Source of the DNA: CAYUIS01 sp964444825
GTDB taxonomy: Bacteria > Chloroflexota > Anaerolineae > B4-G1
Direction of reading: 5' to 3'
Length of the DNA stretch: 39,694 nucleotides
Assembly (NCBI GenBank): GCA_964444825.1
Contig: CAYUIS010000035.1
Location: 1-39,694, forward strand
A program made the position numbers and the translations under genes. The stretch's first letter is position 1, and every line of letters starts with the position of its first letter. The notes beneath the pieces were generated by a model. The model was not told the DNA's origin. It did no database searches and was given only the letters and a program-made list of their open reading frames with translations. This document shows, in pieces, positions 1-8,721 of this stretch.

Positions 1-6
1 GAGTTG

Positions 7-34
7 TTGACTTCTCGGCGGATTCGCCTATACT
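7..34 (+). promoter_or_regulatory. sigma-70 promoter for the HD/nitrilase pair
   Basis: TTGACT (7-12), a 16-bp spacer and TATACT (29-34) form a near-consensus promoter facing the HD gene. Transcription would start near 41 and leave a leader of about 130 nt. That leader contains an imperfect hairpin at 111-137 (CGCC(A)ACTG pairing with CAGTGGCG). I see no known riboswitch in it. Confidence 0.6.
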
Positions 35-173
35 GATATGTGCGTATGCCTCAACGGCGAGCCGATCCTGCACGTAGCCTTGGCCTTTAGTTTGTTTTGA
101 GTACAGGACCCGCCAACTGGCAGGACTGTCAGTGGCGTGCGGTGTCCTTTGAGACAAGTAAGAGGAGGGTGTG

Positions 174-1010
174 ATGCTGAACATCCGTAGACTCGTAATT
201 GGACATTTCGCAGACGAGCTACTGCATACCTACCGGCAGAACTATGGCGTCACCGATCCTCCGTACGGTGCTATCGCGGCGTGGGCAGGGCGCCTGGCCT
301 TGGAGAACATTGCCAATTCGGATATGCTCTACCACAACGTCGAACACACGATTATGGTCACCTCGGTTGGTGAGGCGATTCTACAGGGTAAGCATCTGCT
401 TGAGGGTGGTGTTGCTCCCAGAGATTGGTTCCACTTCAGCGTGGCCCTTCTTTGTCACGACATCGGCTATGTAAAAGGTATTTGCAGGCTTGACAAAGGT
501 GACGTCGTCGCCACCGGGATCAAGGATCAGACAGTCAAGATTCCACCCGGGGGAACCGACGCGGCGCTTACCCCTTACCATCTTGACCGCAGCAAGACCT
601 TTGTCCGCGAGCGCTTTGGTCAGCAGTCGCTGAGGGATATTGATGCCGAGGTGATTGCATCCTTTATCGAAATGACGCGTTTCCCCCCGCCTGATGATGC
701 TGGCTCCCAGGATACCAGTGGCTATCCCGGGTTGACGAGGGCGGCAGACTTTATCGGCCAGCTCGGAGACCCCAACTATCTCAGAAAGATTCCAGCCCTG
801 TTCTACGAGTTCGAGGAGATAGGCGCCAACGATGAGCTTGGGTACAAGACCCCGGGGGATATGCGCAAGAGCTTTGCCAAGTTCTATTGGGACGTCATTA
901 GTCGCTATATCCAGGATGCCCTGCGATACCTCCGTGTCACCCAAGAAGGCAAGCAGTGGATAGCCAACCTCCACTCTCACGTCTTTTCCGTCGAGCACGA
1001 CGCCGCGTAG
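174..1010 (+). CDS. HD-domain metal-dependent phosphohydrolase-like protein (Npun_R2479 type)
   Basis: The protein carries the HD superfamily metal-binding pattern near its N-terminus: H55 and H59 in the HNVEHT motif and the H96-D97 doublet in CHDIGY (numbering from the GTG at 171). The overall sequence resembles the Npun_R2479 family of HD proteins, common in cyanobacteria and of unknown substrate. Other HD-fold enzymes hydrolyse nucleotides, and cyanamide hydratase is also an HD protein, so the reaction cannot be named. The frame opens at GTG 171, but ATG 174 is preferred because AGGAGG at 163-168 lies 5 nt before it. It has no signal peptide or membrane segment and should be cytoplasmic. 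The nitrilase gene starts 42 bp downstream with no promoter I can see, so the two are probably co-transcribed. That suggests work on a nitrile, cyanide-derived or nucleotide compound, which is inference only. Confidence 0.85.
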   Translation: MLNIRRLVIGHFADELLHTYRQNYGVTDPPYGAIAAWAGRLALENIANSDMLYHNVEHTIMVTSVGEAILQGKHLLEGGVAPRDWFHFSVALLCHDIGYVKGICRLDKGDVVATGIKDQTVKIPPGGTDAALTPYHLDRSKTFVRERFGQQSLRDIDAEVIASFIEMTRFPPPDDAGSQDTSGYPGLTRAADFIGQLGDPNYLRKIPALFYEFEEIGANDELGYKTPGDMRKSFAKFYWDVISRYIQDALRYLRVTQEGKQWIANLHSHVFSVEHDAA

Positions 1011-1052
1011 CGAACGTGGTGCCATCCATCCATCCCTGGAATAAAGGCGCGT

Positions 1053-2066
1053 ATGAATGATCCCCCCACCCCCGATCTGCTCAGAGTAGCGGTTGTTCAA
1101 CACGCTCCCGTGTTCCTGAACCTAGAGCAGAGCCTCGATCGAGCGTGTGTGCTGATCGAGCAAGCGGCGGACCAAGGCGCGCGTATCGTTGTTTTCCCCG
1201 AGACTTGGCTGCCTGGTTATCCGGTGTGGCTGGATCTGTCGCCCCAGGCCGCGCTGTGGGATCACCCACCTGCCAAGGCACTGTACCGGGTGTTGGTGGA
1301 GAATTCTCTCTCTGTGCCCAGCAAGCATTTGGATAAACTGATCGCCGCAGCGCGAAAATCCGACATCTATGTCGTTATGGGCGTTCACGAGCGTCTGGGT
1401 GGCAGCCTCTACAATACGACCCTCTATATCCCCAGACATGGGCAAGCGTTTCAATTGCACCGCAAGCTCATCCCCACCTATACCGAGCGGATGGTCTGGG
1501 CCCGGGGGGACGGTAGCACGCTGAACGTGCTGGATACTGAATACGGCAATCTGGGCGGCCTGATCTGTTGGGAGCACTGGATGCCGCTGGCGCGGGCCGC
1601 TATGCACGCTCAACGTGAGACTATTCACGTTGCCCAGTGGCCGGCGGTGAAGGATCTCCATCAGCTCGCCAGCCGGCACTATGCTTTTGAGGGCCAGTGT
1701 TTTGTTATCGCTGCCGGGTGTGTGCTGAACCGGGAGGACGTTATTGAGGGTTTTAACTCCCTGAGCCAACTCACCAACGCCGCTGGCGAGCTCCTGGATA
1801 TGATTCCTGGCCAGGACGAGGATCTGCTATTGAGAGGGGGAAGTGCAGTGATCGCCCCGGATGCGAATTACGTCGCCGGCCCAGTCTTTGATAGAGCCTG
1901 CATCCTGTATGCCGAAATCGATCTGGGGCGTATCACCGAGGGTCACCTGGTCATCGATACCCAGGGCCACTATTCGCGTCCCGACGTTTTTCACCTACAG
2001 GTGGACGATCGCCCCCAGATGACGGTCACCTTCGCTTCCGGGCGCGGACGCGAGTCCGGCACCTAA
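1053..2066 (+). CDS. nitrilase (carbon-nitrogen hydrolase, branch 1)
   Basis: A 337-residue nitrilase-superfamily enzyme that should hydrolyse a nitrile to the carboxylic acid and ammonia in the cytoplasm. The catalytic triad is visible: E50 in VVFPETWLPGYP, K138 in LHRKLIPTYTER, and C172 in LICWEHWMPLAR. The CWEHWMP context is typical of true nitrilases (branch 1) and less like amidases or beta-ureidopropionases. Length matches the family (about 310-360 residues). The start ATG has AAAGG upstream. It is the second gene of a two-gene unit behind the HD protein. The natural substrate cannot be read from the sequence; aliphatic, aryl and cyanide-type substrates are all possible. Confidence 0.92.
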   Translation: MNDPPTPDLLRVAVVQHAPVFLNLEQSLDRACVLIEQAADQGARIVVFPETWLPGYPVWLDLSPQAALWDHPPAKALYRVLVENSLSVPSKHLDKLIAAARKSDIYVVMGVHERLGGSLYNTTLYIPRHGQAFQLHRKLIPTYTERMVWARGDGSTLNVLDTEYGNLGGLICWEHWMPLARAAMHAQRETIHVAQWPAVKDLHQLASRHYAFEGQCFVIAAGCVLNREDVIEGFNSLSQLTNAAGELLDMIPGQDEDLLLRGGSAVIAPDANYVAGPVFDRACILYAEIDLGRITEGHLVIDTQGHYSRPDVFHLQVDDRPQMTVTFASGRGRESGT

Positions 2067-2120
2067 CCCCCACCCCAGAGCGACCGGTCTCTTTATCTTT
2101 CTGTCACGCTTGTTTTCTGA

Positions 2121-2143
2121 ACGGAACTGGGATCTAGTTCCGT
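2121..2143. terminator. hairpin between convergent nitrilase and LysM-CAP genes
   Basis: ACGGAACT (2121-2128) and AGTTCCGT (2136-2143) form a perfect 8-bp stem with a 7-nt loop. It overlaps the stop codon of the minus-strand gene and lies 55 bp after the nitrilase stop. Neither strand has a clear T tract after it, so it is at best a weak bidirectional terminator. Confidence 0.4.
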
Positions 2144-3249
2144 GGCGTCCCAAAATCAGCAAAAAAGTAGTAATCCCACTCTGGCTGGACTACCCCGACG
2201 CCCACCTCCGTCAGGTACGTGCTGAGTATGGTGCGCCGATGTGGATCGTTGGGCGGTACTTCGTCCATCCAGATCTCCATTGCCCTGCGAGGGGACTGAA
2301 CGTGCGCCCAGCACTCCGACCAGCGGGCAGGATCGTATCCGGCCCGTTCCATACGGGTCTTGACGTTTGAGCCATCCGAGCCATAGTGGCTGCCCCAGCC
2401 CCGGTCGAGGCAGTCGTTCGCGTGGGCCTGGGCCACTTGGGCAAGTGTCTCGTTGTAAGCCAGTGGCGGCAGGCCGTGCTGGGCGCGAGCCTCGTTTATC
2501 AGTCGTGCGATTTCGTATGGCCAGTCCGCTACGTTGGCCGGTGGGGGCACAGCAGGAGCTAACGTGGCTGCGGGCGCGACCGCCGGTTCTGCTGAGGATG
2601 ACGATAACAACGTAGGGGTGAAGGTCGGAGACGCCGGGGGTGGTGTAGGGGTGCTCGTGGGCGGTGGTGTGTCGGTCGGTGGAGGCGATGTCGGCACCGC
2701 AGGGCCTCCCAATGGAATGACCAACTCCTGGCCTGCCCGAATCAGGTCGGCGTCGGCCAGTCCATTGACGGCCTTGATCTCCGCTGCCTTGAGGCCGTAG
2801 CCCTGGGCGATACCGACCAGTGTTTCGCCCGCCTTGACCACGTGCACAACCCAGAAACGAGAGGCTTCCTCCCAACCGTCTGCCGAAGGAATGTCCAGCA
2901 CCTGTCCCACCTGCACCACCACCGAATCGCCCATCCCGTTTTCCAACTGAATCGCTGCCATCGGCACGTCATAGGTCGTGGCAATGCCAAGCAACGTGTC
3001 GCCTGGCTGGACTGTGTGCTCGACCAGTGGGCCATCGGCAGGCGCTGGCTGTGCGGGCGTGGGGGGAGAATCCGAGGCCACAGTTGGCGTAGGGGTATAG
3101 GGGGATGGTGGCGTGGGCGATAGGGCATCCGTCGGCTGAGGTGAAGGCGTGGCCGGATCCTGCACAATTCCAGCCCTGCACGAGGTCAATAGCCCCAGCA
3201 GAAGGCACAAAGCAGCCCAGGCAAAGGGAAAAGCACGTCGTCTTGTCAT
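2134..3249 (-). CDS. LysM-CAP domain lipoprotein
   Basis: A 371-residue exported protein. A basic N-terminus and hydrophobic stretch end in LLTSC (C24), a plausible lipobox, so it is probably a membrane-anchored lipoprotein. A Pro/Thr/Ser-rich segment (about 30-75) precedes LysM repeat 1 (about 77-121) and LysM repeat 2 (about 135-179), which would bind peptidoglycan or another GlcNAc polymer. A second PT-rich linker (about 184-240) leads to a C-terminal CAP/SCP-like domain (about 245-367) with the expected ARLINEARAQHGLPPL opening and the conserved His/Glu positions (H276, H288, E312). Bacterial CAP domains next to LysM are usually cell-surface proteins of unclear enzymology. It is a single-gene unit with its own strong promoter, convergent with the nitrilase. 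Confidence 0.9.
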   Translation of the reverse strand: MTRRRAFPFAWAALCLLLGLLTSCRAGIVQDPATPSPQPTDALSPTPPSPYTPTPTVASDSPPTPAQPAPADGPLVEHTVQPGDTLLGIATTYDVPMAAIQLENGMGDSVVVQVGQVLDIPSADGWEEASRFWVVHVVKAGETLVGIAQGYGLKAAEIKAVNGLADADLIRAGQELVIPLGGPAVPTSPPPTDTPPPTSTPTPPPASPTFTPTLLSSSSAEPAVAPAATLAPAVPPPANVADWPYEIARLINEARAQHGLPPLAYNETLAQVAQAHANDCLDRGWGSHYGSDGSNVKTRMERAGYDPARWSECWAHVQSPRRAMEIWMDEVPPNDPHRRTILSTYLTEVGVGVVQPEWDYYFFADFGTPRN

Positions 3250-3290
3250 ACCAAGCCCTCGTCATACGAGCTAGTTAATGAGGCTCTGCC

Positions 3291-3318
3291 ATTCTACTCC
3301 GGGTGGTCAGAGTGTCAA
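3291..3318 (-). promoter_or_regulatory. sigma-70 promoter for the LysM-CAP gene
   Basis: On the minus strand TTGACA (3318-3313), a 16-bp spacer and TAGAAT (3296-3291) lie 42 bp before the ATG at 3249. This is one half of the 340-bp divergent region 3250-3589. The other half holds the rpoD promoter and leader. Confidence 0.7.
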
Positions 3319-3422
3319 GAACCATTCACTGGTCCAAGGGTGTCTGCAAGCAGCAGCCCTGTCAGCATCTGACTAATGACACTTACGAGGGGGAAATATG
3401 TCCTAAAAAGCCAGCTTGGGGG

Positions 3423-3452
3423 TTGACAACCGGCATGCAAGTGTGGTATATT
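3423..3452 (+). promoter_or_regulatory. sigma-70 promoter for rpoD
   Basis: TTGACA (3423-3428), an 18-bp spacer and TATATT (3447-3452). The start point would be near 3459, giving a leader of about 130 nt before the sigma factor ATG. A housekeeping-type promoter in front of the housekeeping sigma gene implies autoregulation. Confidence 0.65.
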
Positions 3453-3526
3453 AACATCGGTAGCATTACTTGGCAAGCCAGGCTTTCCCTATTGATCAGC
3501 AAACAACCTGTTATCTGGCGAAAACG

Positions 3527-3568
3527 GGAGCACAGCGCCTGAATTGCAGTTATCGGGCATTGTGCTCC
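3527..3568 (+). promoter_or_regulatory. stem-loop in the rpoD leader
   Basis: GGAGCACA (3527-3534) pairs perfectly with TGTGCTCC (3561-3568) across a 26-nt loop, ending 21 nt before the rpoD ATG. There is no T tract after it, so it is not a standard terminator. The start codon has only a weak GAGTG upstream. A role in translation or transcript stability is possible but unproven. Confidence 0.35.
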
Positions 3569-3589
3569 TAAAAAGTCGCTGAGTGAACG

Positions 3590-4792
<1,203 letters not shown>

Positions 4793-4834
4793 TACCAAGC
4801 TGCCCCTGCCATTACTACTATTGACGCTCAAAAC

Positions 4835-4860
4835 GCCCTGGATGTGGTCCAGGGCTTTGC
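4835..4860 (+). terminator. rpoD intrinsic terminator
   Basis: GCCCTGGA (4835-4842), loop TGTGG and TCCAGGGC (4848-4855) form a perfect 8-bp GC-rich stem. It is followed by TTTGCTG, 43 bp after the rpoD stop. The U tract is short but the position is right. Confidence 0.6.
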
Positions 4861-4902
4861 TGCGTATGAGCAGAGGGGTAGCCTTGTGCCGATAGCGCCC
4901 GT

Positions 4903-4931
4903 TTGCCGCCTGCCTCCTTGTATGTTAGAAT
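4903..4931 (+). promoter_or_regulatory. sigma-70 promoter for the membrane-complex operon
   Basis: TTGCCG (4903-4908), a 17-bp spacer and TAGAAT (4926-4931), 39 bp before the ATG at 4971. The leader is short and has no obvious Shine-Dalgarno. Confidence 0.5.
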
Positions 4932-4970
4932 AACCAAACGCGCCACAAGCGCAACATCGGTTGATTTCTC

Positions 4971-6617
4971 ATGCCATTGCTTCTTGTTCTCGTGATCGCT
5001 GTGCCACTCTTGGGCGCAGTTACGACCTTTGCCCTGTCCTTAGTGGCACGTCTCCGCTCCTATGCCCGATATGTCACGGTGGCGGTGTCCGGCTTTACCA
5101 CCGTTCTTGTCCTGGGTTTCCGATGGATAGAGCCAGTTGTAGCCGTTCCCTCTCTGTGGCAACCTTCACGGTTGTTTGGATCTGTGCTGACGCTGCACAC
5201 TGACGTCACGGTCCAACCCCTGGCCTTAGCGCTGGCGCTGGTGACCTTCTGTGCGGCGCTAGTAGACCTTGGCCGCACTGATGCCCTTCATCCTCAGCTT
5301 GGCTCTGCTTTATTGGCCCTTCTTCCGGCTGGTGTTGTCGCGCTGTGGTCGGCTAACGTCCTCACAATGATGATAGGTTGGGCCATCTATGATTTCCTAC
5401 AGGCGGCGACGTACATTGTAGCTGGTGGGTCAGCGCGCACAGCCATACGCGCCATAGTCTTGAGCAGCTTGGCAACTCTGCTCTTTTGGACAGGCGCAGT
5501 GCTGGATGGCGGTGGCGCGGACGTTGAGATGTGGTCACTGATGACCATCAATGGCACTTCTCTCGCGCTCTGGATTTTGGCAGGCATGATACGACTGTGG
5601 GTCTATCCTTTTCACCTATCCGCGCCAGATGACCTCGCGGAGGTGCCGCCTCTCGGTATCCCGCTGTTGCTGAGTCCTATCATGGGCTGGGGATTGTGGC
5701 TGCGGATAATTGGAGTAGCGGACAACTCTGTCCTTGACCTCGCAGGGGTGTCGGCCCTGGCAGCGGGTACCCTGGCCCTGGGTGGCTTTCTTGCCTGGTC
5801 CTGCGAATCGCCGCGTCGTCTGCTGCCATGGATCGGTATGGCGGCAAACGGGGCCATTATGCTGAGCACAGGACTGGACAAGGAGATTGGCTCTGTCGTT
5901 GTAGTCGCAGGCGGCGTTGCCTGGGCCTTGGGGATAGCGGTTTTCTTCCTGGGAGATGGCTGGCGACAGAAATCTCTGTGGTGGAACGTTCCAACCCTGG
6001 TCGGACTGCTGGCGCTCTTGGGCGCCCCCTTCACTTTGGGCTTTGTGACAACAGCGGCACTGTTTGACAGGTTGGCACAAGAGGGCCGCATCGCGTGGGG
6101 GGACACTGCACTATGGGGGATCGTCCTTGGTTATCTATTCGTCCTCCCGTCGCTCGTGCGTCGACTGTTGGTCCCTCCTTCATCACCCCTCCCCCATCAG
6201 CGGGTGCACCTTGTGGCCCGCGGAGTCGGGTTGGGCCTGCTGGCAATTCTGCTGATCGGAGCTGGTCTGTTTCCATCCCTCCTTCTCTCTGGCGATGTAA
6301 TCGGCGATGCTGGCCTTACACTGGGCCGACAAATGGCGATGCCCCGGCTGGAGGGATGGCTACTATGGGCAATAGTCCTTGCTTGCGGGGGGGTGCTCGC
6401 CTGGCAAGAAAGGGTTCTGCGGGCCAAGATAGGATTGGTGCTCAGCGCCGCTCACGATGTCTTGCGCCTGGAGTGGCTATATGAGTCGGTGGTAGGGGCC
6501 CTCAATCGAGGACTGAGCGTCCTGAGGGTGGCTGATGAAGTAGTGGGGGGAGCAGGGGCGCTACTGTGGTCTCTGGTGCTCTTTCTCCTCATTGTGCTGG
6601 TGTGGAGTGGATCCTGA
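4971..6617 (+). CDS. divergent NuoL/M/N-type (antiporter-like) membrane subunit
   Basis: A 548-residue polytopic membrane protein with about 14 hydrophobic segments, in the proton-conducting transporter family shared by NuoL/M/N, MrpA/D and hydrogenase-4 subunits. The segment GMIRLWVYPFHLSAPDDL (about 205-222) aligns with the canonical transmembrane helix 7 block of complex I (K-x5-PFH), but Arg (R208) stands where the channel lysine is expected. The usual GWE motif in helix 5 reads GWAIYD (136-141). It is the first of three overlapping genes. No NADH-, quinone- or hydrogenase-binding subunit lies nearby, so the partner complex is unknown. The charge changes make classical proton pumping uncertain. 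Confidence 0.75.
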   Translation: MPLLLVLVIAVPLLGAVTTFALSLVARLRSYARYVTVAVSGFTTVLVLGFRWIEPVVAVPSLWQPSRLFGSVLTLHTDVTVQPLALALALVTFCAALVDLGRTDALHPQLGSALLALLPAGVVALWSANVLTMMIGWAIYDFLQAATYIVAGGSARTAIRAIVLSSLATLLFWTGAVLDGGGADVEMWSLMTINGTSLALWILAGMIRLWVYPFHLSAPDDLAEVPPLGIPLLLSPIMGWGLWLRIIGVADNSVLDLAGVSALAAGTLALGGFLAWSCESPRRLLPWIGMAANGAIMLSTGLDKEIGSVVVVAGGVAWALGIAVFFLGDGWRQKSLWWNVPTLVGLLALLGAPFTLGFVTTAALFDRLAQEGRIAWGDTALWGIVLGYLFVLPSLVRRLLVPPSSPLPHQRVHLVARGVGLGLLAILLIGAGLFPSLLLSGDVIGDAGLTLGRQMAMPRLEGWLLWAIVLACGGVLAWQERVLRAKIGLVLSAAHDVLRLEWLYESVVGALNRGLSVLRVADEVVGGAGALLWSLVLFLLIVLVWSGS

Positions 6618-7279
6618 TGCCAACGCTAGCTGACTTTGTGGAGCGTATGTCATTTCTCGCAGCTATGCCTGCCGTGGCTGGCATATTCATCACCGCGGGG
6701 ACTTTGGCCATCAGCCGGGAGTGGCGGCTGAACGTGCTGGCCCTCACCGCACAGTACTTTTTCGTCGTGCTGTTGCTTACCCGAACGATTCGGCTGGAGG
6801 TGGCGGCCGTCAAGGGATTGATCGGGTGGATGATCTGTATGGTGTTCTACATCACTGAGCGGGGAGCCAGCGAGCTTGTGCAATCCCAGGCGGCTGAACT
6901 TGAGGAGTCGCGCCGTCTTAGTCGGTGGGTGATGTCAGCGCGAACATCGTTCGGTCTTTTGGCTGGCATACTGATCTCGGTAGCGGCATATACGGCTGCC
7001 CTGCGTTTGCCTCTGCCCCAAGTACCCGGAGACATTACGTTGGCGTGCTACTTGTTGGTGGGCCTGGGATTACTGCAGATCGGTTTGAGCGAGGCGCCGA
7101 TGCAGGTGGGATCGGGGTTGCTCACCTTTCTTGCAGGCTTTGATTTGTTCTACGTGGCACTGGAACCAAGCCTGGCTGTAGCCGGATTCCTCGGGGCGGT
7201 CAGTTTTCTCATCGCACTGTCAGCCGCTTACCTAAGAGCGGCTCAAGCTGCTGCTGAAGCCGAGGTGAGCGGAGCGTGA
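6617..7279 (+). CDS. membrane protein between two antiporter-like subunits
   Basis: A 220-residue hydrophobic protein with about six to seven membrane segments. The start is the ATG overlapping the previous stop (TGATG at 6615-6619); an earlier in-frame start at 6566 would lie inside the preceding gene. I do not recognise a specific family. Size, hydrophobicity and position between two NuoL/M/N-like genes recall the HyfE/NuoK-type small subunits of group 4 hydrogenase and Mrp-type complexes, but no diagnostic motif supports this. A charged cytoplasmic-looking stretch (about 72-104, ERGASELVQSQAAELEE) interrupts the membrane helices. Overlaps at both ends indicate translational coupling with the neighbours. 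Confidence 0.65.
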   Translation: MPTLADFVERMSFLAAMPAVAGIFITAGTLAISREWRLNVLALTAQYFFVVLLLTRTIRLEVAAVKGLIGWMICMVFYITERGASELVQSQAAELEESRRLSRWVMSARTSFGLLAGILISVAAYTAALRLPLPQVPGDITLACYLLVGLGLLQIGLSEAPMQVGSGLLTFLAGFDLFYVALEPSLAVAGFLGAVSFLIALSAAYLRAAQAAAEAEVSGA

Positions 7280-8709
7280 TCGCAGGCCCTCTCCTACTGC
7301 TGATCTTCCCACTGGCAATGGCCGGTATCGTGTACATCCTGCTGCGCTGGGAGTCTGTGTCGGCATTGCTCGCGATTGGCACGGCGCTGGCGATGGGGAT
7401 CGCGGTTGTGACGCTGCCGATAGATCAACCGATCCAGCTTCCCTGGGGACCGGGCTATCAAATCACGTTGGGCGAGACTGTCGGTCTCTTTGGGCGCGAG
7501 TTGGCATTGGGGCAAGCCGACCGGATAGCGATGGCTCTTTTGTTCTTTACCTCCGCCGGTGTGTTCTTCTTGGCGTGGCGCATGTCGCCAGGTTCCCTGC
7601 TTTTTCCGATAGGCTTGAGTCTGTTGAGCCTGCTCAGCGGTGCATTGCTGATCCGGCCCCTCATCTATGCTGCTCTGCTGATTGAGATTGCTGCGGCACT
7701 CTCTGTGTTTGCCCTGCAGGCAGAGGGAGGTCGCCCTACGCGAGGCGGGCTGCGTTACATGACCTTCACCACGTTGGCTATCCCCGGAGTGTTGGTCACT
7801 CAATGGCTATTGGATCGCTACGTCATAACACCGGATGAGACGGAGCTGCTCGGTGCATCCGCTGCTCTGCTGGCTGTCTCTTTTGCGTTGTGGTTGGGTG
7901 TCGTACCGTTCCATACGTGGGTGCCCGCCGTTGTCAGCGACAGCATCCCGCTGGCAGGTATCTTTGTCCTTACGGTGGGCGGTGATGCAATCTGGTTCCT
8001 GTTGCTCGATTTCCTGGAGATCTACCCCTGGTTCAGCAGCTACTCAGGCTTTGGAGCGTTTGTCTCCACAGCAGGTATGGCCATGATCATCGTGGGGGGG
8101 TTACTCGCAGCAGCTCAACGTCGCTTGGGCCCTCTGATTGGCTACGCCGCCTTGATCGATACCGGTGCTGCGCTCACCGCGCTGGCTATGAACAGCAAGA
8201 CAGGACTGGCACTGATCCTGTTGTCCCTATTTGTGCGCCCGTTCGGCCTTGCGCTGATGGCTGCTGGCCTCAGCGGCCTGAGGAGTCGGGCCGGAGGTGA
8301 CGACAGTCTCAATGTGTTGCGGGGAATCGGCTGGAGAGCGCCGTGGAGCACGGCGGCACTGGTATTCGGTGGGATTTCGATAGCGGGATTGCCCGTCAGT
8401 GCCGGATTTGTCTGGCGCTGGGCTCTCTACCACGCGCTTGCCCCGGCCAATCCAGGTTACACAGTGCTTCTTGTCTTGGCAAGCACAGGCGTGTTAGTTG
8501 GTCTGTGGCGAGGGATGTCGACACTTCTAGAGCGCCCACGTGCACCTGAGAATCGTGGTGTGATATCCCCAGGCCGCCCTGAAGGCTGGCTAACCGCGGT
8601 GGTTGTGATCGTGGTTGTATTAGGATGCATTGGCGTTGGGCTTTTCCCGCAGATACTGGCACCGTACACAGTCCGTTGGGCGGATACCTACACCTTCATT
8701 GCCCCCTAA
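7276..8709 (+). CDS. divergent NuoN/NuoM-type (antiporter-like) membrane subunit
   Basis: A 477-residue polytopic protein of the proton-conducting transporter family. It starts at GTG 7276, overlapping the previous stop by 4 nt (GTGA). The helix 5 glutamate is kept (E137 in YAALLIEIAAAL). The helix 7 block reads LWLGVVPFHTWVP, with Trp (W206) where NuoN carries its essential lysine (FKLSLVPFH in E. coli). With the two upstream genes it makes a three-subunit membrane module. The rarA ATG follows 12 bp after the stop without a visible promoter, so rarA may be read from the same transcript. Confidence 0.75.
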   Translation: MIAGPLLLLIFPLAMAGIVYILLRWESVSALLAIGTALAMGIAVVTLPIDQPIQLPWGPGYQITLGETVGLFGRELALGQADRIAMALLFFTSAGVFFLAWRMSPGSLLFPIGLSLLSLLSGALLIRPLIYAALLIEIAAALSVFALQAEGGRPTRGGLRYMTFTTLAIPGVLVTQWLLDRYVITPDETELLGASAALLAVSFALWLGVVPFHTWVPAVVSDSIPLAGIFVLTVGGDAIWFLLLDFLEIYPWFSSYSGFGAFVSTAGMAMIIVGGLLAAAQRRLGPLIGYAALIDTGAALTALAMNSKTGLALILLSLFVRPFGLALMAAGLSGLRSRAGGDDSLNVLRGIGWRAPWSTAALVFGGISIAGLPVSAGFVWRWALYHALAPANPGYTVLLVLASTGVLVGLWRGMSTLLERPRAPENRGVISPGRPEGWLTAVVVIVVVLGCIGVGLFPQILAPYTVRWADTYTFIAP

Positions 8710-8721
8710 AGAGCACAATGG

